Shown one piece after another: positions 1-11,462 of a DNA stretch of 64,000 nt. The first letter of the stretch is position 1. Every line of letters starts with the position of its first letter. The stretch is taken from contig CM043955.1 in NCBI GenBank assembly GCA_014529385.2, positions 142,462,140 to 142,526,139 of the forward strand. The letters are read 5' to 3'. The DNA is from Adiantum capillus-veneris. Its lineage: Eukaryota; Streptophyta; Polypodiopsida; Polypodiales; Pteridaceae. The position numbers were made by a program, and so were the translations under genes. The notes beneath the pieces are model-generated. The model had not been told where the DNA came from and searched no databases. It saw only the letters and a program-made list of their open reading frames with translations.

Positions 1-348
1 TTCCCTCTATCATACTTGGTCTTTTGGCATACTACACATTTTGAAAGATACTCTTGTATGTCCACTTTCATTGTAGGCCAATATAAGTACGTTTCTACTC
101 CTCAGAGAGTAGGTTGAATGCCTCTATGCCTCGCATAGGGAGGAGCATGGGATTCATACATTGACTTTGTCACGAAGGGAGTGGGTAACACATAGCCTAT
201 TGTTGTGGAGAAGATAACAATCCTGCAAGGTGAATGGTTCCTCTTTCTTTCCCAAAGCAAGGGCTGACATTATGTCTCTAAAGTTAGGATCAATAGCATA
301 CTCATCTATCATAGAAGATAGATCATTGTGAGTTGCTATAGACACCAC
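1..348 (-). pseudogene. gypsy integrase N-terminal part (zinc-binding region), broken
   Basis: The 64-residue reading frame at 154-348 resembles the spacer between RNase H and integrase of gypsy polyproteins, with a run like 'NRLCVTHSLRDKV' that normally precedes the HHCC zinc-binding domain. Below 154 the frame is broken, but the histidine part of HHCC (H-A-x-x-Y-A-x-H-R-G) can still be read at about 110-170. The catalytic DDE core is beyond the left edge. Integrase would insert the element's cDNA into chromosomes; this copy cannot. Confidence 0.65.
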
Positions 349-1684
349 ATTAACTTTTGGTCGTCTTGTAAAAGTGCATCGTCCACTTGATTGTGCTTAC
401 CAGCAATGTAAGCAATATGAAAATTAAATTGTGAAAGAAAATGTGCCCACCTCATTTGTTTGTTGGAAAGCTTTGTTTGTGTCATGAAGTACTTGAGTCT
501 TTGGTGGTCGGTTCGTAGAATAGATGGAGTCCCCAATAAATAGTGCTTCCATGTGTCTACGGCAAGTAGAACAACTAATAGCTCTTTCTCATAAATGCCT
601 AAGACCCGTTCATCCGTATTGAGCTTTTGGCTCTCATATGCTATGGCATGCCCTTCTTGAAGCAAGATTGCTCCAAGGCAATCACCACAAGCATCACATT
701 GGACCTCAAATGGCTTTGAGAGATCCGGAAGCATGAGGATTGGTTGGGAAGTAAGATTCTCTTTGAGCTTGTCAAAAGCATTTTTCTCCTTAGCTGTCCA
801 TAAATACTTAATGTTCTTCTTAGTTACGTCATGTAATGGTCCTGCTATTTGAGAAAATTTTTCTATGAAGTTTTTGTAGTATGCACACATACCAATAAAG
901 CTTCTTAGCTCATGTAGATTCCTTGGATTAGGCCATGCTTTTATTACCTCTAACTTTGATGGATCCATATGGATACCATCTTGAGAGATAATATGACCTA
1001 AGTATTGAATCTCTCGAAGGAAAAAATTCATATTCTTTTGGTTGAGAAAAAGCTTGCTCTCTCTCAATGCTTGAAAAATCACTTGGAGATGTTGCTTATG
1101 TTCCTCCAAAGACTTGGAGTAGATGATGATATCATCGAAGAACACTCCAGTGAATTTGGGGGTAGGGTCTAAAGATTTTCTCCATTAGACGATTGAACGT
1201 GGTTGGTGCATTAGTCAAGCCAAAAGGCATGCCTAGATATTTATAAAGGCCAAACATTGTACAAAACGCGGTCTTTAGGATATCTTCATCTACTATCATT
1301 ATTTGATGATAGCCACTTTTAAGGTTCAATCCCACTGAAGTAGGTAGAGCCTTGTAGCTTATCAAACAAATCTTCTACGCAAGGCACGGGAAATCTATTT
1401 TTGATAGTGATATGGTTTAGTGCTCGATAGTCCACACACATACGATATGTACCATCTTTATTTTGCACTAAAAGGACTGGAGAACAAAAGGGAGAGGAGC
1501 TAGGCATCACCATCCCTTTGTCTACCAATTCTTGTACTTGCCTCATGATCTCCTCTTGTTGAGCTGTGAGAAACTTGATAAGGAGGCTTGTTGGGTGGTG
1601 ACCTTCCTGGTAGGAGCTTAATTCGATGGTCATCGTCCCCTCGTTTTGGAGGTAAGTCCATAGGGATATCATCGATGAACACAT
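336..1684 (-). pseudogene. gypsy reverse transcriptase and RNase H, frameshifted
   Basis: Three overlapping frames make up one RT-RNase H module. Frame 1319-1684 holds the RT fingers (motifs 'SPVLLVQNKDGTYRMCVDYR' and 'RFPVP'). Frame 1132-1365 holds 'LKSGYHQI' and '[12 protein letters not shown]'. Frame 336-1145 starts at the catalytic box in the form F-F-D-D (usually Y-x-D-D), continues through the thumb and connection ('LGHIIS', 'LRSFIGM') and ends with RNase H ('PFEVQCDACGDCLGAILLQ', 'LRTDHQRLKYF'). The enzyme copies element RNA into cDNA. At least two frameshifts, near 1140 and 1350, make this copy inactive. Confidence 0.9.
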
Positions 1685-2208
1685 CTTGGAATCCTTTTAG
1701 AAAATTAGACAAGTCTAACTCTTCTTGATTCCTACCATTTACAGTTGATGAAACATTAGGACCTTTTAGGGACTCTTTGACAAAAATCATGTACGCAAAA
1801 ATTGAGCTCTTCATTGATTTATCAAAAGCAAGTGAATTTACAAGTGGTATAGTACGACCAAACTCCCTAGCATCTATATACATGTTCTTTCCCTTGTAGG
1901 TGAAGTAGATTCTCCTTTCAGGAAACTTCATGTTGGCAGCCATGCGGTTGAACCATGGTGACCCTAGGATAGCATCCTCATGTTGAAGAGGAGAGATGAA
2001 AAGTCTTCTTTGTCGACATAGCTTTGGACATGGAGCCTCAACTTTCCAATCAAGGGAGTAACGGAGTCTCATTGTCCCTTGAAAGCAATGTTGGCCGTTA
2101 TAGCGTCTCCCATCTCAAAAGTTTGAATGCCCAACTTGGTGGTCAACTCCATTGATATGAAGTTGTGAGTAGAGCCAGGGTCAAACAAGATTAAGGCATC
2201 ATGCTCCC
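1685..2208 (-). pseudogene. gypsy aspartic protease and linker to RT, broken
   Basis: At about 2140-2200 the minus strand reads 'ILFDPGSTHNFIS', the flap and active-site region of a retroelement aspartic protease, with D-P-G-S where D-S/T-G is usual. The following frame (start near 2072) carries 'DAILGSPWFNRM', a protease C-terminal signature, then the linker that leads into RT ('FIDDIPMDLPPKRGDDDH', 'PPNKPPYQ'). A frameshift near 2070 separates the active site from the rest. The protease would cut Gag-Pol into mature proteins. Confidence 0.75.
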
Positions 2209-3000
2209 TTACCTTTCCCCAAACATAGGAGAAAGGTGCACCTTTACAATGAGGGTCCTCTTTTGGAGCTTCGATGGTGGAAGCTCTAGGAGTCTCATTG
2301 CGAGCATTTTTCTTGGGGCAAGAAAGATAGCCATGTCCTTTCTCCCCACACTTAAAACACTTATGGTCCTTGCGAAAAGCTTCAAGCTCTTCAAGAGAGA
2401 GTTTGTTTTGACCTTTGTAAATTCCCTTCTCCTTGGACTAATAGTTGTTGTTGTTGTTGTTGGAATTGCCTTGGGAAGAATTTTGGGCATTGGTTTTTCC
2501 CTTGGCATCACTTTTGTCTTTATTTTCCATGGTCTTGACATTCCGTCTAGCCCCTTGTTGAAAATTGATGCGCGAAGCAACCACGGTGTGGTGGATTACT
2601 TTGGTGATAGAACCAAGCCATTGAGAGTGTATTCGGCCATAGGTAATCTTGCACAAAACTGTTGTTTTTGCTCAGCAAAGTCTATCTTTTGGAAGATAGT
2701 ATCCTTGAGATGTAAGTCCCAAAACTTGTATACGTATTTGTGGATAGTATCATGGGAGAGAAGCTTCAAACTGTGCCATTTGGTAAGCACTTTTTCATTT
2801 GCATCGCTTGTAAGGAATTGCTTCATGATGGAAACTCGTAGAGTTTTCCATGTCTTTGGGGATTCACCATTGCCACTAAGGCTAGCCCACCATTGACGAG
2901 CCAATTTTTGGAAGTGCATAGCTACATGGTGTAGCTTGGAGGACTCTGTGAAGCCCTCATCTCCAAAGGCCGCATCAAATTGCTGGATGAAGGCCAATAC
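2209..3000 (-). pseudogene. gypsy gag, C-terminal two thirds (capsid and zinc knuckle)
   Basis: The frame at 2596-3000 is the capsid-like retrotransposon gag domain, with the typical 'LARQWWASL' and 'FLTSDANEKVLTKW' segments. The next frames (2209-2656) are basic and Asn-rich and end in a CCHC nucleocapsid knuckle (C-F-K-C-G-E-K-G-H-G-Y-L-S-C at about 2320-2361). Gag packages the element RNA. The N-terminal part lies at 20143-20777, cut off by the insertion at 3001. A frameshift near 2600 separates capsid from knuckle. Confidence 0.85.
2996..3000. repeat. 5-bp target-site duplication, left copy (AATAC)
   Basis: AATAC directly precedes the TG of the LTR at 3001 and recurs at 20138-20142 after the CA of the right LTR. 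Counting it once restores the host gag frame. Confidence 0.9.
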
Positions 3001-3479
3001 TGTTATGGAATTCATATTTTACTATTTATTACAGCTGAAAGGTGGAAAGGCTTGACCGAGCTAGGCTATTGCAAAAAGGATATTATATTTTATGTATTCA
3101 AGTTCTCTTTAGGAGCTTTGGCTATGGCTAGCTGGCCAGTTTGTACTCATTTTTTACCATTCAAGAAATCTATAAATGAAATACGTGCAAGAGGGAAATG
3201 GTCACTCTTGCACGAGGGGAGATTGCACCTAGTGTTTGTGTTGCTCTTCTCTTCTCACCTCTCCTCTCTTCTCTCTCGTTGTGCCGGCGTAGCACTCCAT
3301 TCTAGGAGGTGCATCTGCACGCGCCCTATTACTCTCTCTTGCACTTTGTCTTTCTTTGTTCGTGTATCTCACGATTATGCGTCTATGTGGTTGCCAGGTA
3401 TGTCAATTAGTCTGTTTTATGGTTTGTAGTATGCTATTTCGGGTATTTTGTAGGGAACTCCACGCCTCTGGCTATAGCA
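3001..3479 (+). repeat. 5' LTR of the LARD-like element
   Basis: Starts TGTTATGG and ends GGCTATAGCA. It is nearly identical over its length to 19654-20137. A TATAAAT box at about 3171 is the likely U3 promoter. Confidence 0.9.
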
Positions 3480-3480
3480 G

Positions 3481-3492
3481 TGGTATTAGAGC
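3481..3492 (+). promoter_or_regulatory. primer binding site (initiator tRNA-Met type)
   Basis: TGGTATTAGAGC lies one base after the LTR and differs at one position from the common plant tRNA-iMet primer site TGGTATCAGAGC. It sets the element's direction as plus. Confidence 0.85.
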
Positions 3493-5175
3493 TAGGTGAA
3501 AAGATGCTCCTGATGAAATTCATGACGAACATATCTCAAAGCTAAGTTTGGTTCTCTCTCAAATTCCATTGATTTTATGTTGTTAGGAAAGTTGAATGTA
3601 TTTTATACATTAATTGATCATTATGTGATTTATTTAAACAAAATTATCATGGTTAAAGACTGTGAAAAACACCTTATCTAGGACCTAGATCATGATGACT
3701 TAGAGAGTAGCGATTAATCAAAGGAGTCATATATGACCGTTCTCGAGCATGAGAAGAAGAAGATAGAAATTGATTAGTAATCATAACATCATCTTGGTTT
3801 CAATACTTCAAACCATTACATTAGAATAGCATGCATGCTTAGGGGATATATAAGGTGAACTAGATTTTGTAATAGAGATATCGAATTATGGAAATCCAAA
3901 AAAGAAAAAGAGAAAAGAGAGAAAATTCCATGATGTAAGAATGTTTCGAGTCTGTAAGAATAATAATAATAATGATTTTTAAAGTCGGACAAAAGAAGTC
4001 CTAAGACTTCTCTATCGAGAATGAGGCGAATCCGGGTAAGACAAGCAAGCTTTGAGTAGTGGGAACGGTTGGACAATGAGAGGCATAGACAAAGATTTTT
4101 TCACTCTCGTCATAGGAATCCCAATGCTAATTACAATCTACGTAGGGAAAATCCAAGGTGCGTTGCATCCAGATTTTGTTGAAACCTTGAACATAACTGT
4201 AATCCCAGCCGCCCAAAATCTCGACATACCAAACCTTAACAGGGTAGAAGAGTGCATTTTGACGGACAAGAAAACCATCCAGTAAGAAGACGCAGTAGCA
4301 ACATCGGGTACGACACTCAACGACTGCCGGTTACAAGAATGAAGGATGTATTTTGCAACAAGGAAAGAGGTTGCGGGTCAAGCAAGCAGAGGAATCTGGT
4401 GGTGATCTATTGTGGAACCCATTGTTATAGGGTAGCCGAGGCACTCCCTGATACTGTAACAGTCCTCCACTAACTTGCCACGAACAACAAACAACTGACG
4501 GCATGCATTGTTAGCGTGCTACTCTCTTGCGTATTTCTATGGCTATCGTGCACGTGCGACTAGGTAGCCGCCACTGCCATCCCGAGGCTCATAACGGGTG
4601 CCGCAAAGACCATGCACACTCTCAAAGCAGAGGCCCTTGGCATTTTGCGAGTTTGTCTCGAATTTGTTGGATTCCACGTGCAGCAGCAAGTGCCTCACTT
4701 TGCATTTTGACCACCCACCTGCCCCTTTCACATGCAAAGGCGCCCAGAATTGCTAACCCAAATTCACTCTTGACCGGCATCAAATATTCTCTCTTCTCTC
4801 TCTCCTCAACTGAAGACCGCCCACTACCCATCTCCACGAGCACTCGACTCGTGCGAGTGCATACAAGCACCTAGCTCTTGGCCCACATGCACAGTAGCAT
4901 CAATGAGTCCGGCAACATCTTCTTTTTCAGACTGCACAAATTGCTACCTCAAGTTTTGTGGGCGCAGGTGCATGCAAGATAGTGGCAAATTTTTTTATTT
5001 TTATTTTTTTCTTCTGCCAATCTCGCTGGCGCAGCTGACCAACCTCAACTCTCACTCTCTCTCTGTCTCTCAGTTGCCTGCATGGCATCACCCACCCAGC
5101 AACCAGTGGCGTCGCACTTAACCAGAGCCGCCAACCTCTTACTCAGAACGGTGGGCTACTCACCACCTCTCCACG
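3493..5175 (+). other. internal region of LARD-like element, no recognised gene
   Basis: Only short reading frames occur. One, 4052-4285 (77 codons), ends in 'NLNRVEECILTDKKTIQ' after a hydrophobic stretch and faintly recalls the segment before the phosphorylation site of P4-type ATPases, but it lacks DKTGT and I do not accept it as a gene. The rest is low-information sequence, becoming C- and CT-rich towards 5120. Confidence 0.6.
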
Positions 5176-5902
5176 TGTTAAGTATGCAGCCTGATTTACC
5201 CCTTGTAATTTTCTGTGGTAAAAATGCACATTTGTAAGGCCCTCATTATGAGGAGAAGCCATCGTGCGTGAAGGAAAATCACTCGCTGGAAACCAAAATA
5301 TTAACGGCCAAAATTCAGGGAAACTTTTTTTTCCTTCGCCGAAATATTCCTTTTCGTCGGAATATTATAGCCGGACGGTGACCGAAAAGTGGTCGAAAAA
5401 CGACCAGTTGGTTGGCCGGTGGCCGGTGGTTGGAAATCAATGGCCGGTGGTCGAATACAAAAACGGACTTGTCTTCTCAAGGGCGGCCACACATGGGCGG
5501 ATTGGAGGGTCCGATTTGGGCTTATCTACACAAGGGTGGCTACACATGGTTGCCTCTCATGAGAGAGGGCAGCCCTTTTGGCCTATAAAAGGAGGCCATT
5601 TCTACACACATTTCATAGTGTGAAGTTGATGCAACAAGGTGAGTGTCAGGTGGTGAGAGTGAAGCAAGGCGGGAGCTCCATTAAGGGTATAATCCCTTTG
5701 TAAACTACTTCTTGTTTTGAAGTACTAAAGCCATTGAGTGGTTGCTTTCCCGTGGACATAGCCCACATTGGGTGAACCACGTATATCGTGTGTACTCTCT
5801 CTCTCTCTCTCTCTACTCTATAATCTCTTGTGTGTGAAATCTATCTCTCTCCATTAAGTAATCTACTCAAATATCTATTTAGCTACGTCATATTTCCTAA
5901 CA
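5176..5902 (+). repeat. 5' LTR of copia element A
   Basis: TGTTAAGTATG...CCTAACA, 727 bp. It has a TATAAAA box at 5584-5590, a run of GGCCGGTGG-type short repeats at about 5405-5455, and a (CT)n tract near 5795-5815. Confidence 0.93.
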
Positions 5903-5904
5903 AC

Positions 5905-5916
5905 TGGTATCAAAGC
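5905..5916 (+). promoter_or_regulatory. primer binding site of copia A
   Basis: TGGTATCAAAGC, two bases after the LTR, is one mismatch from the plant initiator tRNA-Met primer site. Confidence 0.9.
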
Positions 5917-5975
5917 AAGGTTTGCTCGTAGCTAAGTTATCTCAAGGAAAGGATTCCTTGAATTGAGTGGGAGTT

Positions 5976-6838
5976 ATGACGGAGGAAGGGAAGCTCAAGA
6001 TTGAGAAGTTCAACAACAAAAACTACCAACATTGGAAGATGCAGATTGAAGACTATCTCTACCAGAAGGACCTCTATTTGCCACTAGGCGGTCTTGCTAA
6101 GAAGCCCGCAACAATGGGAGATGAAGCATGGATTGTTCTTGATCGAAAGGCACTGGGAACAATCCAGTTAAGCTTGGCGTCAACCGTGGCTTCAATGTTT
6201 CGAAGATGAAGACCACGGAGGACTTGATGAAGTCACTTGACGACTTCTACGAGAAACCATGGGCATCCAATAAGGTATTTCTTATGAAGCGCTTGTTCAA
6301 TCTAAAGATGGCAAAGAATGGTTCAGTTGCAGAACACCTAAATGACTTTAACACAAACATAAGTCAACTTCGACCGGTGAAAATCAATTTCGATGACGAA
6401 GTGCGGGCTCTCCTTATACTATCATCTCTACCGGATAGTTGGGACAGCCTTGTCATGGCTGTAAGTAATTCTATTTCTGGCACAAATACTCTTAAGTTTG
6501 ATGATGTTGTGGATGTTCTCCTAAGCGAGGAAATACGAAGGAGAAGCACAAGAGAATCATCAAGTGCTGCATTGTCAGTGGAAACAAGAGGAAGGCCTAA
6601 GGAGAGGTTCAAAAACCAAAAGGGTCGTGATCGCTCAAGACGGAGCAAGTCACGCACAAAGTCAGTTCTTGAATGTTGGAATTGCGGCAAGAAGGGCCAC
6701 GTCAAGAAGGATTGCTGGTCCAAGAAGAAGAAGAAGACTGAGTCTCAAGACAACAAGCCAACATCAGAGGCCAATGTGGCAGGTAAAGTAGAGCAAGATG
6801 CTCTAATTCTCTCATTAGACAATGTGTCTAATTCCTAG
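5976..6838 (+). pseudogene. copia A gag, frameshifted, ends in a premature stop
   Basis: The ATG at 5976 opens the frame (a GTG lies 9 bases upstream but ATG fits better). The N-terminal part 'KIEKFNNKNYQHWKMQIEDY' is the copia gag start. A one-base deletion near 6194, seen by comparison with element B, shifts the frame, and the UBN2-type gag domain continues from 6206. A zinc knuckle C-W-N-C-G-K-K-G-H-V-K-K-D-C lies at 6674-6715. The TAG at 6836 replaces the Trp codon seen in element B, cutting gag from protease. Gag would form the particle that packages element RNA. Confidence 0.92.
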
Positions 6839-8129
6839 ATAGTAGATTTCGGGGCTTCATTCCATGCGACACCACATAAGAAACATTTCCAAGATTACAC
6901 CAAAGGTAATTTTGGGTATGTATACTTGAAAGATGATGAAGCGTGTGAGATTGTTGGCAAAGGTACAATTTCTGTCAAAACTGCTATATAACGGAAATGA
7001 ATGGAAGCTTAAAGATGTTAGGCATGTTCCTTCTCTTTGGAAAAAATTGATCTCTACAGGACAATTGGACGATGAAGGTCACAACATTGCATTCGGAAAC
7101 AAACGGTGGAAGATCTGAAAGGGATCTTTGGTGGTTGCCAAGGGAGAAAAGGTCGGTACACTTTACTTGTGTACTATGAGCATGCAACCTTTAGCTTGTG
7201 TAGCAACTACATAAGTTGATAGTGTGGTGTGGCACTATCGGCTTGGGCATATGAGTGCCAAAGGAATGCAAATCCTTCAAACAAAGAAGCTTCTGCCAGG
7301 TTTGAAAGAAGTGGACTTAGAGTTATGTGAAGATTGTGTGTATGGTCAACAAAAGAGGGTAAAATTTCAAAAATCAGGAAATGAAAGAAAAAATAAAAAA
7401 CTTGAGTTGGTTCATTCTGATCTTTGGGGTCCTGCAAGTACACCATCACTTGGTGGCTCATTGTACTATGTAACATTCATAGACGATGCAACTAGAAAAA
7501 CATGGGTTTATGTCATGAAGAATAAGTCCGATGTATTTTCCATATTTCAAAGGTGGAAATCCTTTGTGGAGAATGAAACAGGTGCCAAGGTTAAATGCCT
7601 CAGATCCGGCAATGGAGGCGAATATTGCAGCCAAGCTTTTGAAAGCTTTTGTGCTAGCAATGGCATTCAAAGGCAAAGGACAACCCCAAGGACACCTCAA
7701 CAAAATGGGATTTCGGAAAGGATGAACAGGACAATCATGGAGCGAGCACGTAGCATGCGGCTACATGCAGGCCTACCGCTTGAGCTTTGGGCAGAAGATG
7801 TAAGTACGTCTATGTACTTAATCAATCGGTCACCTGCAACGGCATTGGATGAGGGAGTTCCAGAAGAGGCATGGACAGGTAAACCGGTGAACTATGCATT
7901 TCTCAAAGTGTTTGGGTGTGAGGCTTTCATGCACATAGATAGAAGCCTAAGATCAAAGCTAGATGCAAAGTTCCAAAAGTGTTTCTTCATTGGCTATCGA
8001 GAAAGCGACTTCGGGTATCGCCTATGGAATCCTAAAGATGGTAAAATCTTAAGGAGTAGGGATGTAATTTTTAACGAACAAAATATGAACAAAGATTACT
8101 TGAAAGAAAACAAACAAAAGAAACGGTGA
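6839..8129 (+). pseudogene. copia A protease and integrase, mutated
   Basis: The protease site reads I-V-D-F-G-A-S at 6839-6860, where element B has D-S-G-A. A net 4-base insertion near 6985 and a TGA at about 7116 break the linker. From 7224 the frame is open: gag-pre-integrase with H-Y-R-L-G-H-M and C-E-D-C zinc ligands, then the integrase core beginning 'LELVHSDLWG' (first Asp). The second catalytic Asp is changed to Gly ('LRSGNGGEY', about 7610), while the Glu in 'NGISERMN' remains. The end of the open frame matches the integrase-RT linker of copia elements. The enzyme would be catalytically dead. Confidence 0.92.
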
Positions 8130-8136
8130 TGAGTAC

Positions 8137-9849
8137 ATGGAGCTTGAGGACGGTGAAGACTCAAGGATTGCAAACAGTGACAATGTGCAACAACGTCAAC
8201 CAATCGAGGAGCGTCAACCTATTCCCCAAAGATCTACAAGAGCAAGTAGACCTCCAGAAAGGTTTGTTACTTCCTTCAACCATCTCTTCATCTCAGATTC
8301 TGGAGACCTGGAATCATACGAAGAAGCTATGCAACATGAATCCAAAGAAGAATGCACGAAGAGCATGCAAGTGGAGATGGACTCACTACATCGCAACCAA
8401 ACATGGGAGTTGGTTGAGTTGCCTAAAGGTAAGCGGGCACTTCAAAACAAATGGGTGTACAAGGTGAAGGAAGAAGAAAGTGGGAAGAAAAGGTACAAGT
8501 CTAGGCTTGTGGTAAAAGGGTTTTCTAAAAAGAAAGGTATTGACTTCAATGAAATATTTTCTTTTGTTGTAAAAATGAACTCAATTAGGCTTGTCTTAAG
8601 CCTTGTGGCTGCTCATGATCTAAATCTTGAGCAAATGGATGAAATACGGCATTCCCTCACGGTGACTTAGAGGAGGAAATCTACATGCTTGAACCAAAGG
8701 GGTATGAAGTAAAAGGTAAGGAGAAAATGGTTTGCAGATTAAAGAAGCGCTTGTATGGTTTAAAACAAGCATCAAGACGATGGTACTTGAAGTTTGATCG
8801 ATGGATGTTGGATCATGGATTCACAAGATGCAATTCGGATCACTTCGTCTACACGAAGAATTTGGGAGATGGGAAATTCATCATCCTAATGTTGTATGTT
8901 GATGACATGTTGATTGCAAGTGCTAACATGCAAGACATCAAAGACCTAAAAGAGGAGCTGTCTAAATATTTTTCAATGAAAGATTTAGGCGCTGCAAAGA
9001 GGATACTTGGTATGAAAATATCAAGGGACAAGATGAAGAAGACAATAAAGCTATCTCAAGAGGATTACATCAAGAAGGTACTAGAAGGGTTTGCAATGCA
9101 AAATGCAAAACCAGTTTCTACACCTTTGGCTGGTCACTTTAAACTAACGAAGGATATGTGTCCAAAGACACAAGAGGAGATAGCCTATATATCTAAAGTT
9201 CCATATGCTGCAGCGGTAGGTTCTCTAATGTATGCTATGGTCTGGACAAGACTAGACAGTGCACATGCATTGGGAGTTGTGAGGAGGTTCATGGACAACC
9301 TAGGTAAAGAGCATTGGCAAGCTGTGAAGTGGATACTTAGGTATCTAAAAGGAACAACAACAAATGCTTTATATTTTGGAGGAACTAATATTTTTTTAGA
9401 AGGGTATGCTGATGCAGATATGGCAGGTGACAAAGATACGCGAAGAAGCACTACTGGCTATGTGTTCACAGTTGGAGGCATAGCAGTAAGCTGGGCTTCA
9501 AAGATGCAGAAAGTGGTCTACCACGGAAGCAGAGTATGTAGCAATGACGGAGGCAAGCATAGAAATTCTGTGGCTTCACAGATTCTTAGAAGAGCTTGGA
9601 TTCAAACAAGACAATTGTGTCTTGTACAGTGATAGCCAAAGTGCTATCCATCTTGCGAAGAACTCAGCATTTCATTCAAGGACAAAGCATATTGAGGTGA
9701 GATATCACTTCATACGCGCTCTTTTGGAAGGGGGACATCTAAAGCTAGGAAAGGTGTATACAAGTGAAAATCCTGCAGACATGTTTACAAAGGTGGTCAA
9801 CAAGGAGAAGTTGAGCTTTTGCTCATCTTCAATCAGCATTCAAGGATAA
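8137..9849 (+). pseudogene. copia A reverse transcriptase and RNase H, frameshifted
   Basis: Frame 8137-8670 holds the start of RT ('LQNKWVYKVK', 'RYKSRLVVKGFSKKKGIDFNE'). A one-base deletion near 8640, relative to element B, shifts the frame. Frame 8685-9632 carries the rest, including the catalytic Y-V-D-D at 8895-8906 and the RNase H start ('GYADADMAGDKDTRRSTTGY'). A second frameshift near 9515-9520 moves the RNase H end into frame 9544-9849 ('VLYSDSQSAIHLAKN', 'SRTKHIEVRYHFIR'). Element B has that same RNase H frameshift, so it predates their separation. Confidence 0.93.
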
Positions 9850-9898
9850 GAAGACATGATAGAAATCAATCACAAGTTTGGTTTGGAGATCAGTCTCC

Positions 9899-9909
9899 AA
9901 GTGGGAGAT
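9899..9909 (+). promoter_or_regulatory. polypurine tract of copia A
   Basis: AAGTGGGAGAT directly precedes the 3' LTR. It primes plus-strand DNA synthesis in this family, and the same string occurs in element B. Confidence 0.85.
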
Positions 9910-10660
9910 TGTTAAGTATGGAGCCTGATTTACCCCTTGTAATTTTTTGTGGTAAAAACGCACATTTGTAAGGCCCCCATTATGAGGAGAAGCCATCGTG
10001 CGTGAAGGAAAATCACTCGCTGAAAAGAAAAGAAAAATCACTCGCTGGAAACCAAAATTTTCACGGCCAAAATCACTCACCGGAATATTCCTTTTCACCG
10101 GAATATCATGGTCGGATGGCGATCAGAAAGTGGTCGAAAAATGACCGGTCAGTTGGCCGGTGGCCAGTAGTCAATGGTCGGTGGCTGGTGGTCGAAAATC
10201 AATGGCCGGTGGCCGAATTCAAAAGCGGACTTGTCTTCTGTAGGGCGGCCACACATGGGCGACTTGGAGGGTTCGATTTGGACTTATGTACACAAGGGTG
10301 GCTACACATGGCTGCCTCTCATGAGAGAGGACAGCCCTTTTGGCCTATAAAAGGAGGCCATTTCTACACACATTTCATAGTGTGAAGTTGATGCAACAAG
10401 GTGAGTGTGAGGTGGTGAGAGTGAAACAAGGCGGGAGCTCCATTAAGGGTATAATCCCTTTGTAAACTACTTCTTGTTTTGAAGTACTAAAGCCATTGAG
10501 TGGCTGCTTTCCCGTGGACGTAGCCCACATTGGGTGAACCACGTATATCGTGTGTTCTCTCTCTCTCTCTCTCTACTCTATAATCTCGTGTGTGAAATCT
10601 ATCTCTCTCCATTAAGTAATCTACTCAAATATCTATTTAGCTACGTCATATTTCCTAACA
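9910..10660 (+). repeat. 3' LTR of copia element A
   Basis: TGTTAAGTATGG...CCTAACA, 751 bp, with TATAAAA at 10346-10352. It differs from its 5' partner by substitutions and by an AAAAGAAAAG-like insertion near 10023. Confidence 0.93.
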
Positions 10661-11003
10661 GCATGCACAATATCTTGCACCCAACCAACGGCCATCCAGT
10701 TGATCACCCATCAAACTCTCTTTCGTCTGCTATTGGCACGCTCATCCTCATCCTGAGTTTCCAATAGGACGATGACCTCCAAGATGACCGGCTCTTGCCA
10801 AATGGATACAGGGAAACCCTTGTGCGTGCCTCGGACATGCTCCAACACCTTAAGGTAGGCGGCGGCTTCCGCTCATTCTACGGAGTGAGGCAGTTGATCC
10901 TGGCATGCATGTGGTGGCGATAAGAGATTGCTATAGATGGTGGTGCTGTCAAGAGGTGAATGAAAAGCCAACAGACACCTCCAACCAGTAGCACCCCTTG
11001 CAG

Positions 11004-11005
<2 letters not shown>

Positions 11006-11060
<55 letters not shown>
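11006..11060. repeat. (CT)n microsatellite
   Basis: Uninterrupted CT dinucleotides of about 55 bp, followed by a short C run. Confidence 0.95.
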
Positions 11061-11063
<3 letters not shown>

Positions 11064-11180
11064 CCCCAGTCCGATGACTTATCGAGGTGAACCACACCGT
11101 CAAAGCTTTGCACGAAGTACAGCAAACAACTCTCCCCCCCCCCCAACCTCGTTGTATCTCCTTCTCTTCCAGTACTCCAA

Positions 11181-11183
<3 letters not shown>

Positions 11184-11272
<89 letters not shown>
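11184..11272. repeat. (CT)n microsatellite, about 89 bp
   Basis: Uninterrupted CT dinucleotides, the longest pure microsatellite in the window. Confidence 0.95.
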
Positions 11273-11275
<3 letters not shown>

Positions 11276-11462
11276 CCGTCGTCGACATCTGAGGACGTCT
11301 CCATGATGAGCCAACTCTTTGTCGCGAACAGCCTCAGTAGACGCATCAAAATCTCGCTCTATCTCCCTCTCCCCGACTCCTTGAGTACGATGGCGTACAG
11401 AAGCGGACATTGACCAAGCTCTGCAGAGCCGTTGCTTCAACAAACACCCGACACCGACGATG

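Larger units (their letters stand above)
5176..10660 (+). mobile_element. Ty1/copia element A, defective
   Basis: LTRs at 5176-5902 and 9910-10660 enclose a tRNA-Met primer site, gag, protease, integrase, RT and RNase H in copia order, and a polypurine tract. Element B downstream is the same family. The 5-bp flanks do not match (CCACG on the left, GCATG on the right), and the two LTRs differ clearly around 5310-5390 versus 10015-10120, so the copy may be a recombinant or have a rearranged flank. Several stops and frameshifts, plus two altered catalytic residues, inactivate it. Confidence 0.95.
10661..11457 (+). other. LARD internal segment between the two copia elements, with long (CT)n tracts
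   Basis: No gene is visible. Two pure CT microsatellites lie at 11006-11060 and 11184-11272 and generate meaningless Ser-Leu or Arg-Glu repeat frames. The end (about 11405-11457, 'AAGCTCTGCAG...') resembles 17256-17310, beyond element B. Confidence 0.6.

Noticed and set aside
2201-2896. 231-codon plus-strand frame over the gypsy gag
   Set aside because: It is the antisense shadow of gag; the minus strand carries the recognisable zinc knuckle and capsid.
4052-4285. 77-codon frame with a hydrophobic stretch and 'ILTDKK', resembling the region before the P-type ATPase phosphorylation site
   Set aside because: The invariant DKTGT is absent, the match is short, no neighbouring exon continues it, and it lies inside a non-coding retroelement.
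5905-5916. tRNA-Met genes at the TGGTATCAGAGC sites
   Set aside because: Only the 12-base complement of the tRNA 3' end is present, as expected of retroelement primer sites.
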